A stretch of 13,350 nucleotides of DNA from an uncultured Ruminococcus sp. Lineage in GTDB: Bacteria; Bacillota; Clostridia; Oscillospirales; Ruminococcaceae. The translations under genes were made by a program, and so were the position numbers. Positions within the stretch are counted from its first letter, which is position 1. Each line of letters opens with the position of its first letter. This document shows, one piece after another, positions 1 through 5,906 of the stretch. The notes under the pieces are model-generated. The model searched no databases and was not told the origin of the DNA. It saw only the letters and a list, made by a program, of their open reading frames with translations. The stretch is from NCBI GenBank assembly GCA_937902395.1, contig CALGTV010000032.1, positions 1-13,350 on the forward strand, written 5' to 3'.

Positions 1-10
1 TATAAATAAA

Positions 11-146
11 ATGGGATTCTAAAGGGCGAAGCCCTTTAGCAGAGTCCAGAGACAGCGTCTCTGGCAGGGTGTGGGACAGCGTCCCACAAGCGCTCTCACT
101 TACAGAGTATCCCTTAGAAAAATATCTTATTGTAACTTTTTCGACA
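11..146 (+). repeat. Modular hairpin repeat, copy A (full length)
   Basis: Non-coding element with one end at GGGATTCTAAA (13-23) and the other at TTTTTCGACA (137-146). It contains three perfect hairpins, each with a three-base loop: 19-27/31-39 (loop GAA), 46-53/57-64 (loop AGC) and 70-77/81-88 (loop AGC). A fourth, degenerate hairpin lies around 91-113. Positions 11-88 match the reverse complement of 7686-7763 at 74 of 78 positions, and 118-146 match 7563-7591 exactly in inverted orientation. No transposase is present and no terminal inverted repeat or target duplication is obvious. It resembles modular miniature repeats such as pneumococcal BOX elements in organisation only. The frame starting at 12 stays open through the element, but a stop at 3-5 precedes it. 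Confidence 0.85.
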
Positions 147-169
147 CTCTATACTTTGGCTTTTATTAT
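141..169 (+). promoter_or_regulatory. Candidate trpB promoter using the repeat end as -35
   Basis: TCGACA (141-146, five of six matches to TTGACA) is followed after exactly 17 bases by TATTAT (164-169, five of six matches to TATAAT). Transcription would start near 176, about 26 bases before the trpB start. The -35 box is the conserved terminal hexamer of repeat copy A, and the -10 lies in unique flanking DNA. No better promoter is visible between the repeat and trpB. Readthrough from an upstream gene outside the window is possible. Confidence 0.45.
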
Positions 170-201
170 GATTATAAATAATTTTTTTGGAGGAAATGAT
201 T

Positions 202-1422
202 ATGATTTTCAATAATGTTAATTTTGACACATACTTTAAGAATTATCCCACTGAGGACGGCTTTTTCGGAAAATACGGCGGCTCCTATATTTCCCCTGAG
301 CTTCAGGCAGCTATGAATGAAATCACACACGCTTACAATACTATCTGCAAATCCAGAAAGTTTATTGACGAGCTTCGCCGTATCCGCAGAGAATTTCAGG
401 GCAGACCTACGCCAATTTCACATCTTCAGCGCCTTTCCGACAGCATCGGAACGGGAGTTCAGCTTTATGCAAAGCGTGAGGACTTAAACCACTCAGGCGC
501 ACATAAGCTCAATCACTGCATGGGTGAAGCCCTCCTTGCAAAGTATATGGGCAAGAAAAAGGTAATCGCTGAAACAGGTGCAGGACAGCACGGTGTTGCA
601 CTTGCAACAGCAGCCGCATATTTCGGACTTGAATGTGATATCTACATGGGCAAGGTTGATATTGAAAAACAGGCTCCCAACGTTGCACGTATGAAAATTC
701 TCGGCGCAAAAGTTGTTGAAGTTACAGACGGTCTCCAGACGCTCAAAGAAGCCGTAGATGCAGCATTTGCAGCTTATGCAAAGGAGTATAAGGACGCTAT
801 TTACTGCATCGGCTCTGTTCTCGGACCTCATCCTTTTCCTTTAATGGTAAGAGATTTCCAGAGCGTTGTAGGTATCGAGGCAAGAGAACAGTTTATAGAT
901 ATGACAGGCGAGCTTCCTGACGCAATTGTAGCTTGTGTAGGCGGCGGCTCAAATGCTATGGGTATGTTTGCAGGATTCTTAAACGACCCTGTTGACATTT
1001 ACGGAATTGAACCCCTCGGCAGAGGTACAGCTCTCGGCGACCATGCAGCAAGCCTGAAATACGGCACAGAGGGCATTATGCACGGATTCAACAGCATTAT
1101 GCTGAAAGATGAAAACGGTGAGCCTGCTCCTGTTTACTCTGTTGCAAGCGGACTTGACTACCCCTCATCAGGCCCTGAGCACGCATTTTTACACGATTTA
1201 GGCAGAGTAAAATATGATGTTATCAACGATGAAGAAACAATCGACGCATTCTTTACTCTCTCAAGACTTGAGGGAATTATCCCCGCTATTGAAAGTTCAC
1301 ATGCTGTAGCATACGGAATAAAGCTTGCTCAGACGATGAAGAAAGGTTCTGTTCTTATCAATCTCTCAGGCAGAGGCGATAAGGATATGGACTATGTAAT
1401 CGAAAAGTACGGAATCCGCTGA
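202..1422 (+). CDS. trpB: Tryptophan synthase beta chain (TrpB)
   Basis: PLP enzyme that condenses indole with L-serine to give tryptophan; normally the beta half of an alpha2-beta2 complex. The 406-residue protein has the usual TrpB length. GAHKLN holds the PLP lysine (K102), AETGAGQHG holds the catalytic glutamate (E124), and GGGSN (247-251) binds the PLP phosphate. The spacings K to E (22) and K to GGGSN (145) equal those of the Salmonella enzyme. It is the TrpA-partnered TrpB1 type. The ATG at 202 is chosen because GGAGG (189-193) lies 8 bases upstream; an in-frame TTG at 187 overlaps this site and the ATG at 196 is too close to it. No trpA or other trp gene is adjacent; the neighbour upstream is repeat copy A. 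The usual GVGPEH reads SSGPEH here (residues 322-327). No T-box or leader peptide fits in the short leader. Confidence 0.97.
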   Translation: MIFNNVNFDTYFKNYPTEDGFFGKYGGSYISPELQAAMNEITHAYNTICKSRKFIDELRRIRREFQGRPTPISHLQRLSDSIGTGVQLYAKREDLNHSGAHKLNHCMGEALLAKYMGKKKVIAETGAGQHGVALATAAAYFGLECDIYMGKVDIEKQAPNVARMKILGAKVVEVTDGLQTLKEAVDAAFAAYAKEYKDAIYCIGSVLGPHPFPLMVRDFQSVVGIEAREQFIDMTGELPDAIVACVGGGSNAMGMFAGFLNDPVDIYGIEPLGRGTALGDHAASLKYGTEGIMHGFNSIMLKDENGEPAPVYSVASGLDYPSSGPEHAFLHDLGRVKYDVINDEETIDAFFTLSRLEGIIPAIESSHAVAYGIKLAQTMKKGSVLINLSGRGDKDMDYVIEKYGIR

Positions 1423-1481
1423 TTTATTTTGAAAATGAACTACTCTTCCCATTATTGAAGATAGTAATATAAAAGCATTAT

Positions 1482-1514
1482 AAGCCGCTTTTGATTAAAT
1501 GTCAAAAGTGGCTT
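1482..1514 (+). terminator. Hairpin after trpB, weak terminator candidate
   Basis: A 13-base inverted repeat (1482-1494 with 1502-1514, one G-U pair, 7-base loop) lies 59 bases past the trpB stop. The bases that follow are TTGCATTACTTG rather than a run of T, so it may be an inefficient intrinsic terminator or an RNA 3'-end stabiliser. It sits just upstream of the next promoter. Confidence 0.4.
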
Positions 1515-1530
1515 TGCATTACTTGTGACA

Positions 1531-1559
1531 TTGACTTTATTTGTAAATTTTGTTATAAT
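1531..1559 (+). promoter_or_regulatory. Sigma-A promoter of the TraX-family gene
   Basis: TTGACT (1531-1536) and TATAAT (1554-1559) are separated by 17 bases. A TG at 1551-1552 gives an extended -10. Predicted start near 1566, leaving a leader of about 36 bases before the ATG at 1602. Confidence 0.8.
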
Positions 1560-1601
1560 TATTTTATCAGCATTTTTTATTTTTTTGAAAGGCGATTTGT
1601 T

Positions 1602-2384
1602 ATGAAGATTATTAACAGCAACGTCAGGGTATTGAATCGTGATATGATGAAATATCTTGCATATATTCCAATGTTTATAGGACATATGATAGCCTGGATA
1701 AATCTTATGAATCATCCGGAGAATGAACTTGCTTTATATGAACTTTCTCTGCCATTGCTTCTCATTTCAGGCTTATCACTTTTTTGTCCTCCGGTTATGT
1801 TTTTCTTTATAGCCGATGGATACAAATATACAAGGAATAGGAAGAAATATGCGTTAAGACTGCTATTGTTTGCTTGTATTTCACAGCCTTTTCACTGGCT
1901 TATATTTCAGCCGTTAAACGGTTGGTGGACGTTCAATGTGATATTTACACTGTTTTTCGGATTACTTTCCATTATTGCATGGGAAAGTAAATTCAAGCTG
2001 TGGCAGAGAATATTGCTTATTATCCTGTGTGATGCTGCGACTCTTTTACTTTATTCCGACTGGATGATTTTTGGTGTATTATTCATATTATTATTACATA
2101 TCTTAAGGGACAGACCGAAAGCGAGATTTATTGCGTATAGCTTACTGATATTTATTCATACTTCATTGAATCTTTTCTCATTGGGTACAGTTCCTGCGTT
2201 TAAGTTGATTTTGTATATGTTCATTATGCTTGCAGTTTTTATGGGGGCATATCTTTGCATGACTGTATTCTATAACGGTAAAAAAGGTAAACACCCAAAC
2301 TTTGCTAAATGGTTTTTCTATATCTTTTATCCGCTTCACTATCTGATAATATTTATTGTAAAAATAATATTGGACAAATTATGA
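1602..2384 (+). CDS. TraX family membrane protein
   Basis: Polytopic membrane protein of 260 residues that fits the TraX family, named for the F-plasmid protein that N-acetylates pilin. Visible family features are a first membrane segment ending in an MFIGHMIAW stretch, a central FFFIADGYKYTRNRKKYALR region followed by LLLFACISQPFHWLIF, and the C-terminal KWFFYIFYPLHYLIIF signature. Seven to nine hydrophobic segments are apparent. The ATG at 1602 is preceded by GAAAGG (1587-1592) at a good distance; the frame is open further upstream to 1491 but that part covers the promoter. The gene has its own promoter and terminator, so it is a single-gene unit between aromatic biosynthesis genes, with no plasmid transfer genes around. 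An acyl-transfer role on a surface component is a family-based guess; the substrate is unknown. Confidence 0.85.
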   Translation: MKIINSNVRVLNRDMMKYLAYIPMFIGHMIAWINLMNHPENELALYELSLPLLLISGLSLFCPPVMFFFIADGYKYTRNRKKYALRLLLFACISQPFHWLIFQPLNGWWTFNVIFTLFFGLLSIIAWESKFKLWQRILLIILCDAATLLLYSDWMIFGVLFILLLHILRDRPKARFIAYSLLIFIHTSLNLFSLGTVPAFKLILYMFIMLAVFMGAYLCMTVFYNGKKGKHPNFAKWFFYIFYPLHYLIIFIVKIILDKL

Positions 2385-2412
2385 TTTATAGGTAATAATA
2401 AAAGGGACCCCA

Positions 2413-2456
2413 AAATCCGGAGAAAGTATCAATGTTTCTCTGGATTTATTTTTTTG
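2413..2456 (+). terminator. Intrinsic terminator after the TraX-family gene
   Basis: A 13 bp stem (2413-2425 with 2435-2447, one G-U pair) with a 9-base loop is followed by a T-rich run (2449-2455). It lies 28 bases after the stop codon and upstream of the aroC promoter, so it insulates the two units. Confidence 0.85.
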
Positions 2457-2511
2457 TAACTACTTCGCTTATGGCGGCAGAGAGTTTTATTGGAGTAAAG
2501 CAATATTTTTC

Positions 2512-2540
2512 TTGACAACAGCGTGATATTGATGTATAAT
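2512..2540 (+). promoter_or_regulatory. Consensus promoter of the aroC operon
   Basis: Perfect TTGACA (2512-2517), 17-base spacer, perfect TATAAT (2535-2540). Predicted start near 2547 gives a leader of about 33 bases, too short for a T-box or attenuator. No dyad over the promoter was noticed, so expression looks constitutive at this level. Confidence 0.9.
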
Positions 2541-2579
2541 TATTTGGAACACCTATTACTTTAAAGGAGTTGAAACATA

Positions 2580-3677
2580 TTGAAAAATACATTCGGCTCG
2601 GAAATTGCTGTAACTATATTCGGTGAAAGTCATGGTACAGCTATCGGTGCAGTTCTCGACGGTATGCCTGCGGGTATTGCTGTTGATGAAGAATTTATTG
2701 CCCGTCAGATGAGCCTGAGAAAGTCCGTGGGAGCTATTTCAACTCCCCGAAAGGAAGCGGACGAGGTTAAAATCGTCAGCGGAGTTTTCAACGGCAGAAC
2801 TACAGGTACTCCCATAACTTTTATAATCGAAAATCAGAACACAAGAAGCAGTGATTACGGTGAGCTTGCTTATAAAGCTCGTCCCGGTCATGCTGATTTT
2901 ACTGCTGACGTAAAATATGGCGGATTTCAGGATTTCCGCGGCGGCGGTCACTTCTCCGGACGTATTACCGCCGGTATCGTTGCGGCTGGTGCTGTTGCAA
3001 TATCTGCTCTGAAAGAAAAAGGCATTACTATCGGCACTCATATTCTATCTTGCGGTGGCGTTTTCGACCGCGGATTTGAAAACATCAAAAATGATATTGA
3101 TTACCTTGACGGCAGAGAATTTGCTGTGCTTAATCCCGATGCAGAAGAACCCATGAAAGCGGCTATAATGGCTGCAAAATCTGATGGCGACAGCGTAGGC
3201 GGCAGACTTGAAACAGCTGTTTACGGTATGCCTGCAGGTGTTGGTGAACCTTGGTTTGACACTGTTGAAAGTCTCCTTTCCCATGCGCTTTTCAGTATTC
3301 CTGCTGTTAAAGGTGTGGAATTCGGCGCAGGTTTCGGTTATGCTGATTTGCGCGGAAGTCAGGCAAATGACGCTTTTGTCAATGAAAGCGGTGAAATCCG
3401 CACTGCTACGAATAACTGCGGCGGTATTCTCGGCGGTATAACAAATGGTATGCCTCTTATTTTCCGCTGTGCTGTGAAGCCTACTCCCTCCATTTATAAG
3501 GAGCAGAATACTATTGATATGCGCAACGGAGAAAATACAACTTTGCAGATTCAGGGACGACATGACCCTGCTATTGTTCACCGCGCAAGAGTTGTGGTTG
3601 ACAGCATAACTGCTTTAACGCTTATTGACCTGCTTTGTCAGAAATACGGAGCAGATAAATTAATAGAAAAGGAATGA
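2580..3677 (+). CDS. aroC: Chorismate synthase
   Basis: Converts 5-enolpyruvylshikimate 3-phosphate to chorismate, the last step of the shikimate pathway, using reduced FMN. The 365-residue length is typical. All three family signatures are present: GESHGTAIG near residues 15-23, the RPGHAD to GGGHFSGR block at 101-128 with H104 and H124, and RHDPAIVHRARVVVDS starting at residue 327 with its conserved aspartate. The start is a TTG codon: it lies 10 bases after AAAGGAG (2563-2569), and MKNTFGSEIAVTIFGESHG aligns with normal AroC N-termini, while no ATG fits. It is the first gene of an operon; six bases separate it from the DAHP synthase gene, whose ribosome binding site lies inside the end of aroC, so translation is probably coupled. 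Confidence 0.97.
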   Translation: MKNTFGSEIAVTIFGESHGTAIGAVLDGMPAGIAVDEEFIARQMSLRKSVGAISTPRKEADEVKIVSGVFNGRTTGTPITFIIENQNTRSSDYGELAYKARPGHADFTADVKYGGFQDFRGGGHFSGRITAGIVAAGAVAISALKEKGITIGTHILSCGGVFDRGFENIKNDIDYLDGREFAVLNPDAEEPMKAAIMAAKSDGDSVGGRLETAVYGMPAGVGEPWFDTVESLLSHALFSIPAVKGVEFGAGFGYADLRGSQANDAFVNESGEIRTATNNCGGILGGITNGMPLIFRCAVKPTPSIYKEQNTIDMRNGENTTLQIQGRHDPAIVHRARVVVDSITALTLIDLLCQKYGADKLIEKE

Positions 3678-3683
3678 TTAAAT

Positions 3684-4712
3684 ATGTCAATGACATTTGT
3701 AAGAGAGCTTCCAAAGCCCTCAGAAATCAAGAAAGAACACGCTATTTCACCTGAGCTTGCAGCTGTAAAGGCTCAGCGAGATGAGGAAATTAAGGCTGTA
3801 TTCCGCGGTGATTCCGATAAGTTTATACTTATCATTGGTCCCTGCTCTGCTGATTCTGAAGAGCCTGTAATTGACTATATCACAAGACTTCGCGAATTGC
3901 AGGAAAAGGTTAAGGACAAGATTCTCATTATCCCAAGAATTTATACAGGTAAACCTCGTACTACAGGCGACGGCTACAAGGGTATGCTCCACCAGCCTAA
4001 CCCCACTGCTATGCCAGACCTTGCAAGCGGTATTGTTGCTGTAAGAAATCTTCATATCAAGGCTCTTGCTGAAACAGGCTTTTCTGCCGCTGATGAAATG
4101 CTCTATCCCGAGAATTACAGCTATCTTGATGATATTCTTGCCTATGTTGCTATCGGCGCGCGCTCCGTTGAAAATCAGCAGCACAGACTTGTTTCAAGCG
4201 GTGTTTCTATCCCCGTTGGTATGAAAAATCCCACAGGCGGCGATATATCCGTAATGATGAACGCTATCACAGCGGCTCAGCACTCTCACGCTTTCATGTA
4301 TCGCGGTCACGAGGCAAAGAGCGACGGAAACCCTTACGCTCACGCTATTCTCCGCGGATATGTCAACGACAGAGGTCAGTCTTTCCCCAATTATCACTAT
4401 GAAGACTTATACCGCCTTGCTCAGACTTATGCGGAAAAGGATTTGCAGAATCCCGCACTTATTGTTGATACAAATCATGCCAACTCCGGCAAACAGTATC
4501 TTGAACAGGTGCGTATTGCTAAGGAAATCCTCCACAGTATGCGTCACAGCGAAGATATCAGAAAGCTTGTAAAAGGTCTTATGATTGAAAGCTATATTGA
4601 GGACGGCTGCCAGAAAATTGGTGAGGATATCTACGGAAAGTCCATTACTGACCCTTGTCTCGGTTGGGAAAAGTCAGAAAGACTTGTTCTTGATATTGCT
4701 GATATTTTATAA
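3684..4712 (+). CDS. aroF: 3-deoxy-7-phosphoheptulonate (DAHP) synthase, class I
   Basis: Condenses phosphoenolpyruvate with erythrose 4-phosphate, the committed entry to the shikimate pathway. The 342-residue protein belongs to the AroF/AroG/AroH class I family: GPCSAD (C54), KPRTT (90-94), GARSVENQQHR (158-168) and SITDPCLGWE (320-329). Metal ligands inferred by comparison with E. coli AroG are C54, H220, E302 and D323. There is an N-terminal extension of about 45 residues before the barrel, as in the feedback-regulated E. coli enzymes, but no fused chorismate mutase or ACT domain. Which amino acid inhibits it cannot be read from the sequence, so the symbol aroF is a family label. The ATG at 3684 follows AAAAGGA (3667-3673). 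Co-transcription with aroC joins the first and last shikimate steps in one operon. No convincing intrinsic terminator directly follows. Confidence 0.95.
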   Translation: MSMTFVRELPKPSEIKKEHAISPELAAVKAQRDEEIKAVFRGDSDKFILIIGPCSADSEEPVIDYITRLRELQEKVKDKILIIPRIYTGKPRTTGDGYKGMLHQPNPTAMPDLASGIVAVRNLHIKALAETGFSAADEMLYPENYSYLDDILAYVAIGARSVENQQHRLVSSGVSIPVGMKNPTGGDISVMMNAITAAQHSHAFMYRGHEAKSDGNPYAHAILRGYVNDRGQSFPNYHYEDLYRLAQTYAEKDLQNPALIVDTNHANSGKQYLEQVRIAKEILHSMRHSEDIRKLVKGLMIESYIEDGCQKIGEDIYGKSITDPCLGWEKSERLVLDIADIL

Positions 4713-4940
4713 TTCATCTTTGTCATAATTTTACACCCCCTCTCACTAATAGTCTAAAATGGACATTTTTCCAACGGAAAAACATTGATTATTGAAAAAT
4801 AATTTTTATTTTCTACTTTTTCACTAATCATCAACAGGATAAATTGGCACTATTAAATAAAATTTACCGTTATTTATTTTAGCAGCGTTAGTTATATTTT
4901 ATTAATAATTCAATTGTTTTTTTGTTGCAATTTATAGAAC

Positions 4941-5053
4941 GGACACGGCACGCCGTGTCCCTACAAAACAACTATTATTTATTCATCGTTCTGCATTTGG
5001 GTTGCCCTTGGTAGTCCACAATTTCTGAACGAAATTCAGGTTTTTCAACAATC
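4941..5053 (+). repeat. Hairpin repeat, partial copy D
   Basis: The right part (5016-5053) matches the reverse complement of 11740-11777 at 34 of 38 positions, including 21 identical bases from 5016, and ends in TTTTTCAACA like the other copies' TTTTTCGACA. The left boundary is set arbitrarily at a perfect 9 bp hairpin, GGACACGGC/GCCGTGTCC (4941-4949 with 4952-4960), which belongs to the small hairpin set also seen at 7534 and 11718. The GGGATTCTAAA end found in the other copies is missing, so this is a degenerate or recombined copy. Confidence 0.6.
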
Positions 5054-5056
5054 CCA

Positions 5057-5087
5057 AACAAACCGCACATATGCTGTGCGGTTTGTT
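5057..5087 (+). terminator. 13 bp hairpin, candidate terminator
   Basis: AACAAACCGCACA (5057-5069) pairs perfectly with 5075-5087 around a five-base loop. It is followed by GTATATTAATATT, AT-rich but without a T run. It lies 345 bases beyond the DAHP synthase stop and 48 bases upstream of the next promoter, so it may terminate leftover readthrough of the aroC operon. Confidence 0.4.
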
Positions 5088-5134
5088 GTATATTAATATT
5101 CAAAAAATAATTATTGTTTTTCGATAAAAAAGTA

Positions 5135-5163
5135 TTGACAAATGGTAAATTCTGTGATATACT
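5135..5163 (+). promoter_or_regulatory. Promoter of the DUF2975 operon with dyad over the -10
   Basis: TTGACA (5135-5140), 17 bases, TATACT (5158-5163), with TG at 5155-5156 forming an extended -10. The half-sites TGATA (5155-5159) and TATCA (5166-5170), six bases apart, flank and overlap the -10 and would suit a dimeric repressor. The regulator encoded by the second gene of this operon is the obvious candidate; this is inference. Confidence 0.8.
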
Positions 5164-5194
5164 ATTATCAGAAACATAAAGGAGCTCTATATTT

Positions 5195-5653
5195 ATGTGG
5201 ACTAAAACTAAATCTCTGTTACTGTCAAGATTTCTGACCGTTGTTGTGGCGGCTTTATTCGTTGCGCTTTCTTTCCTATTGCCCTATATGATAAAGTTCT
5301 ATGATTTCCTGACCGAACCTATAGGACTTATTAAAGGTGATATCTTTATCCCTTTTTGCATAGGGCTTTATACCGCGGAAATCTTTGCTTTCGCTGCGCT
5401 GTATTTCCTCCACCGATTGCTGAACAATATCAACAAGGATATCGTTTTTGACAATGATAATACCCGCTGTCTGCGTATTATTTCATGGTGCTGTATCCTT
5501 GCCGCTGTTGATTTCTCTATCCTCTGTCTGTGGCGTTATATTTTCGCTATGCCTGCGGTTTTTGCGCTTATGCTCGGACTTATTATACGCGTTCTCAAAA
5601 ACGTCTTTGAAAAGGCTGTGGAAATTAAATCCGAAAATGACTTTACAATATGA
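5195..5653 (+). CDS. DUF2975 family membrane protein
   Basis: Small membrane protein of 152 residues and unknown function, with four predicted membrane segments (about residues 13-33, 50-72, 93-112 and 116-136). The polar stretch LLNNINKDIVFDNDNTRCLRII between segments 2 and 3 is characteristic of DUF2975 proteins such as B. subtilis YoaS. Good AAAGGAG site (5178-5184), 10 bases before the ATG. Thirteen bases separate it from the regulator gene that follows; a DUF2975 gene paired with a YozG-type regulator is a widespread Firmicutes arrangement, which supports both assignments. A joint role, for example a membrane sensor or target of the regulator, is plausible but unproven. Confidence 0.85.
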   Translation: MWTKTKSLLLSRFLTVVVAALFVALSFLLPYMIKFYDFLTEPIGLIKGDIFIPFCIGLYTAEIFAFAALYFLHRLLNNINKDIVFDNDNTRCLRIISWCCILAAVDFSILCLWRYIFAMPAVFALMLGLIIRVLKNVFEKAVEIKSENDFTI

Positions 5654-5666
5654 GGAGGGATAAACT

Positions 5667-5882
5667 ATGCCGATTATTGTGAATCTGGACGTTATGATGG
5701 CAAAACGCAAAATGTCCTCGCAGGAGCTTGCGGAAAAAGTTGGTATAACTACTGCTAATCTTTCCATTCTGAAAACGGGTAAGGCTAAGGCTGTCCGTTT
5801 CTCTACTCTGGAAAAAATTTGCGAGATACTCGATTGTCAGCCCGGTGATATACTTGAATTCAGAAAGCCTGAGGCGCAGTAA
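5667..5882 (+). CDS. YozG-type helix-turn-helix regulator (Cro/C1 fold)
   Basis: A 71-residue DNA-binding protein consisting of a single helix-turn-helix domain: short N-terminal strand (PIIVNLDVMM), helix 2-turn-helix 3 around SSQELAEKVGITTANLSIL, and the typical C-terminal EKICEILDCQPGDILEF. The length and the MPIIVNLDVMMAKRKMS opening match the YozG/HTH_26 group. GGAGGG (5654-5659) lies 7 bases before the ATG. With no sensor domain of its own, it probably responds to a partner or simply represses its own operon; the dyad at 5155-5170 is a candidate binding site. A 24-base gap with an inverted repeat leads to the next gene. Confidence 0.92.
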   Translation: MPIIVNLDVMMAKRKMSSQELAEKVGITTANLSILKTGKAKAVRFSTLEKICEILDCQPGDILEFRKPEAQ

Positions 5883-5883
5883 C

Positions 5884-5904
5884 AGAACACGTTAGGAGTG
5901 TTCT
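5884..5904 (+). promoter_or_regulatory. Inverted repeat with the ribosome binding site in its loop
   Basis: AGAACAC (5884-5890) and GTGTTCT (5898-5904) form a perfect 7 bp stem. Its 7-base loop GTTAGGA carries most of the TAGGAG site (5893-5898) of the downstream gene, whose ATG follows at 5907. It could tune translation as an RNA hairpin or serve as a DNA operator; no direct evidence for either. Confidence 0.45.
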
Positions 5905-5906
5905 TT

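Larger units (their letters stand above)
4713..5194. other. Gene-free intergenic stretch
   Basis: No open frame of credible length with a ribosome binding site is visible on either strand. The first part (4713-4920) is very AT-rich and unremarkable apart from a small 7 bp inverted repeat with loop AAC near 4768-4784. The second part holds partial repeat D (4941-5053), a 13 bp hairpin (5057-5087) and the promoter of the next operon (5135-5163). Confidence 0.7.

Noticed and set aside
12..201. Open frame through repeat copy A as a real small protein or a fusion to trpB
   Set aside because: It has a stop at 3-5, no start codon with a ribosome binding site and no visible domain. Openness follows from the hairpin composition.
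1..201. T-box or trp leader/attenuator upstream of trpB
   Set aside because: No T-box core motif or Trp-rich leader peptide is seen, and the hairpins match the dispersed repeat family instead.
1491..1601. Upstream extension of the TraX-family frame
   Set aside because: It covers the promoter (1531-1559) and has no ribosome binding site; the ATG at 1602 has one.
3045..3581. Long frames antisense to aroC and other genes (for example 493-831, 3747-4184, 6188-6628)
   Set aside because: They lie opposite clearly conserved genes, have no ribosome binding sites and encode nothing recognisable.
4766..4786. Small TTTTTCC/GGAAAAA inverted repeat as terminator of the aroC operon
   Set aside because: AT-rich, only 7 bp and not followed by a T run; too weak to call.
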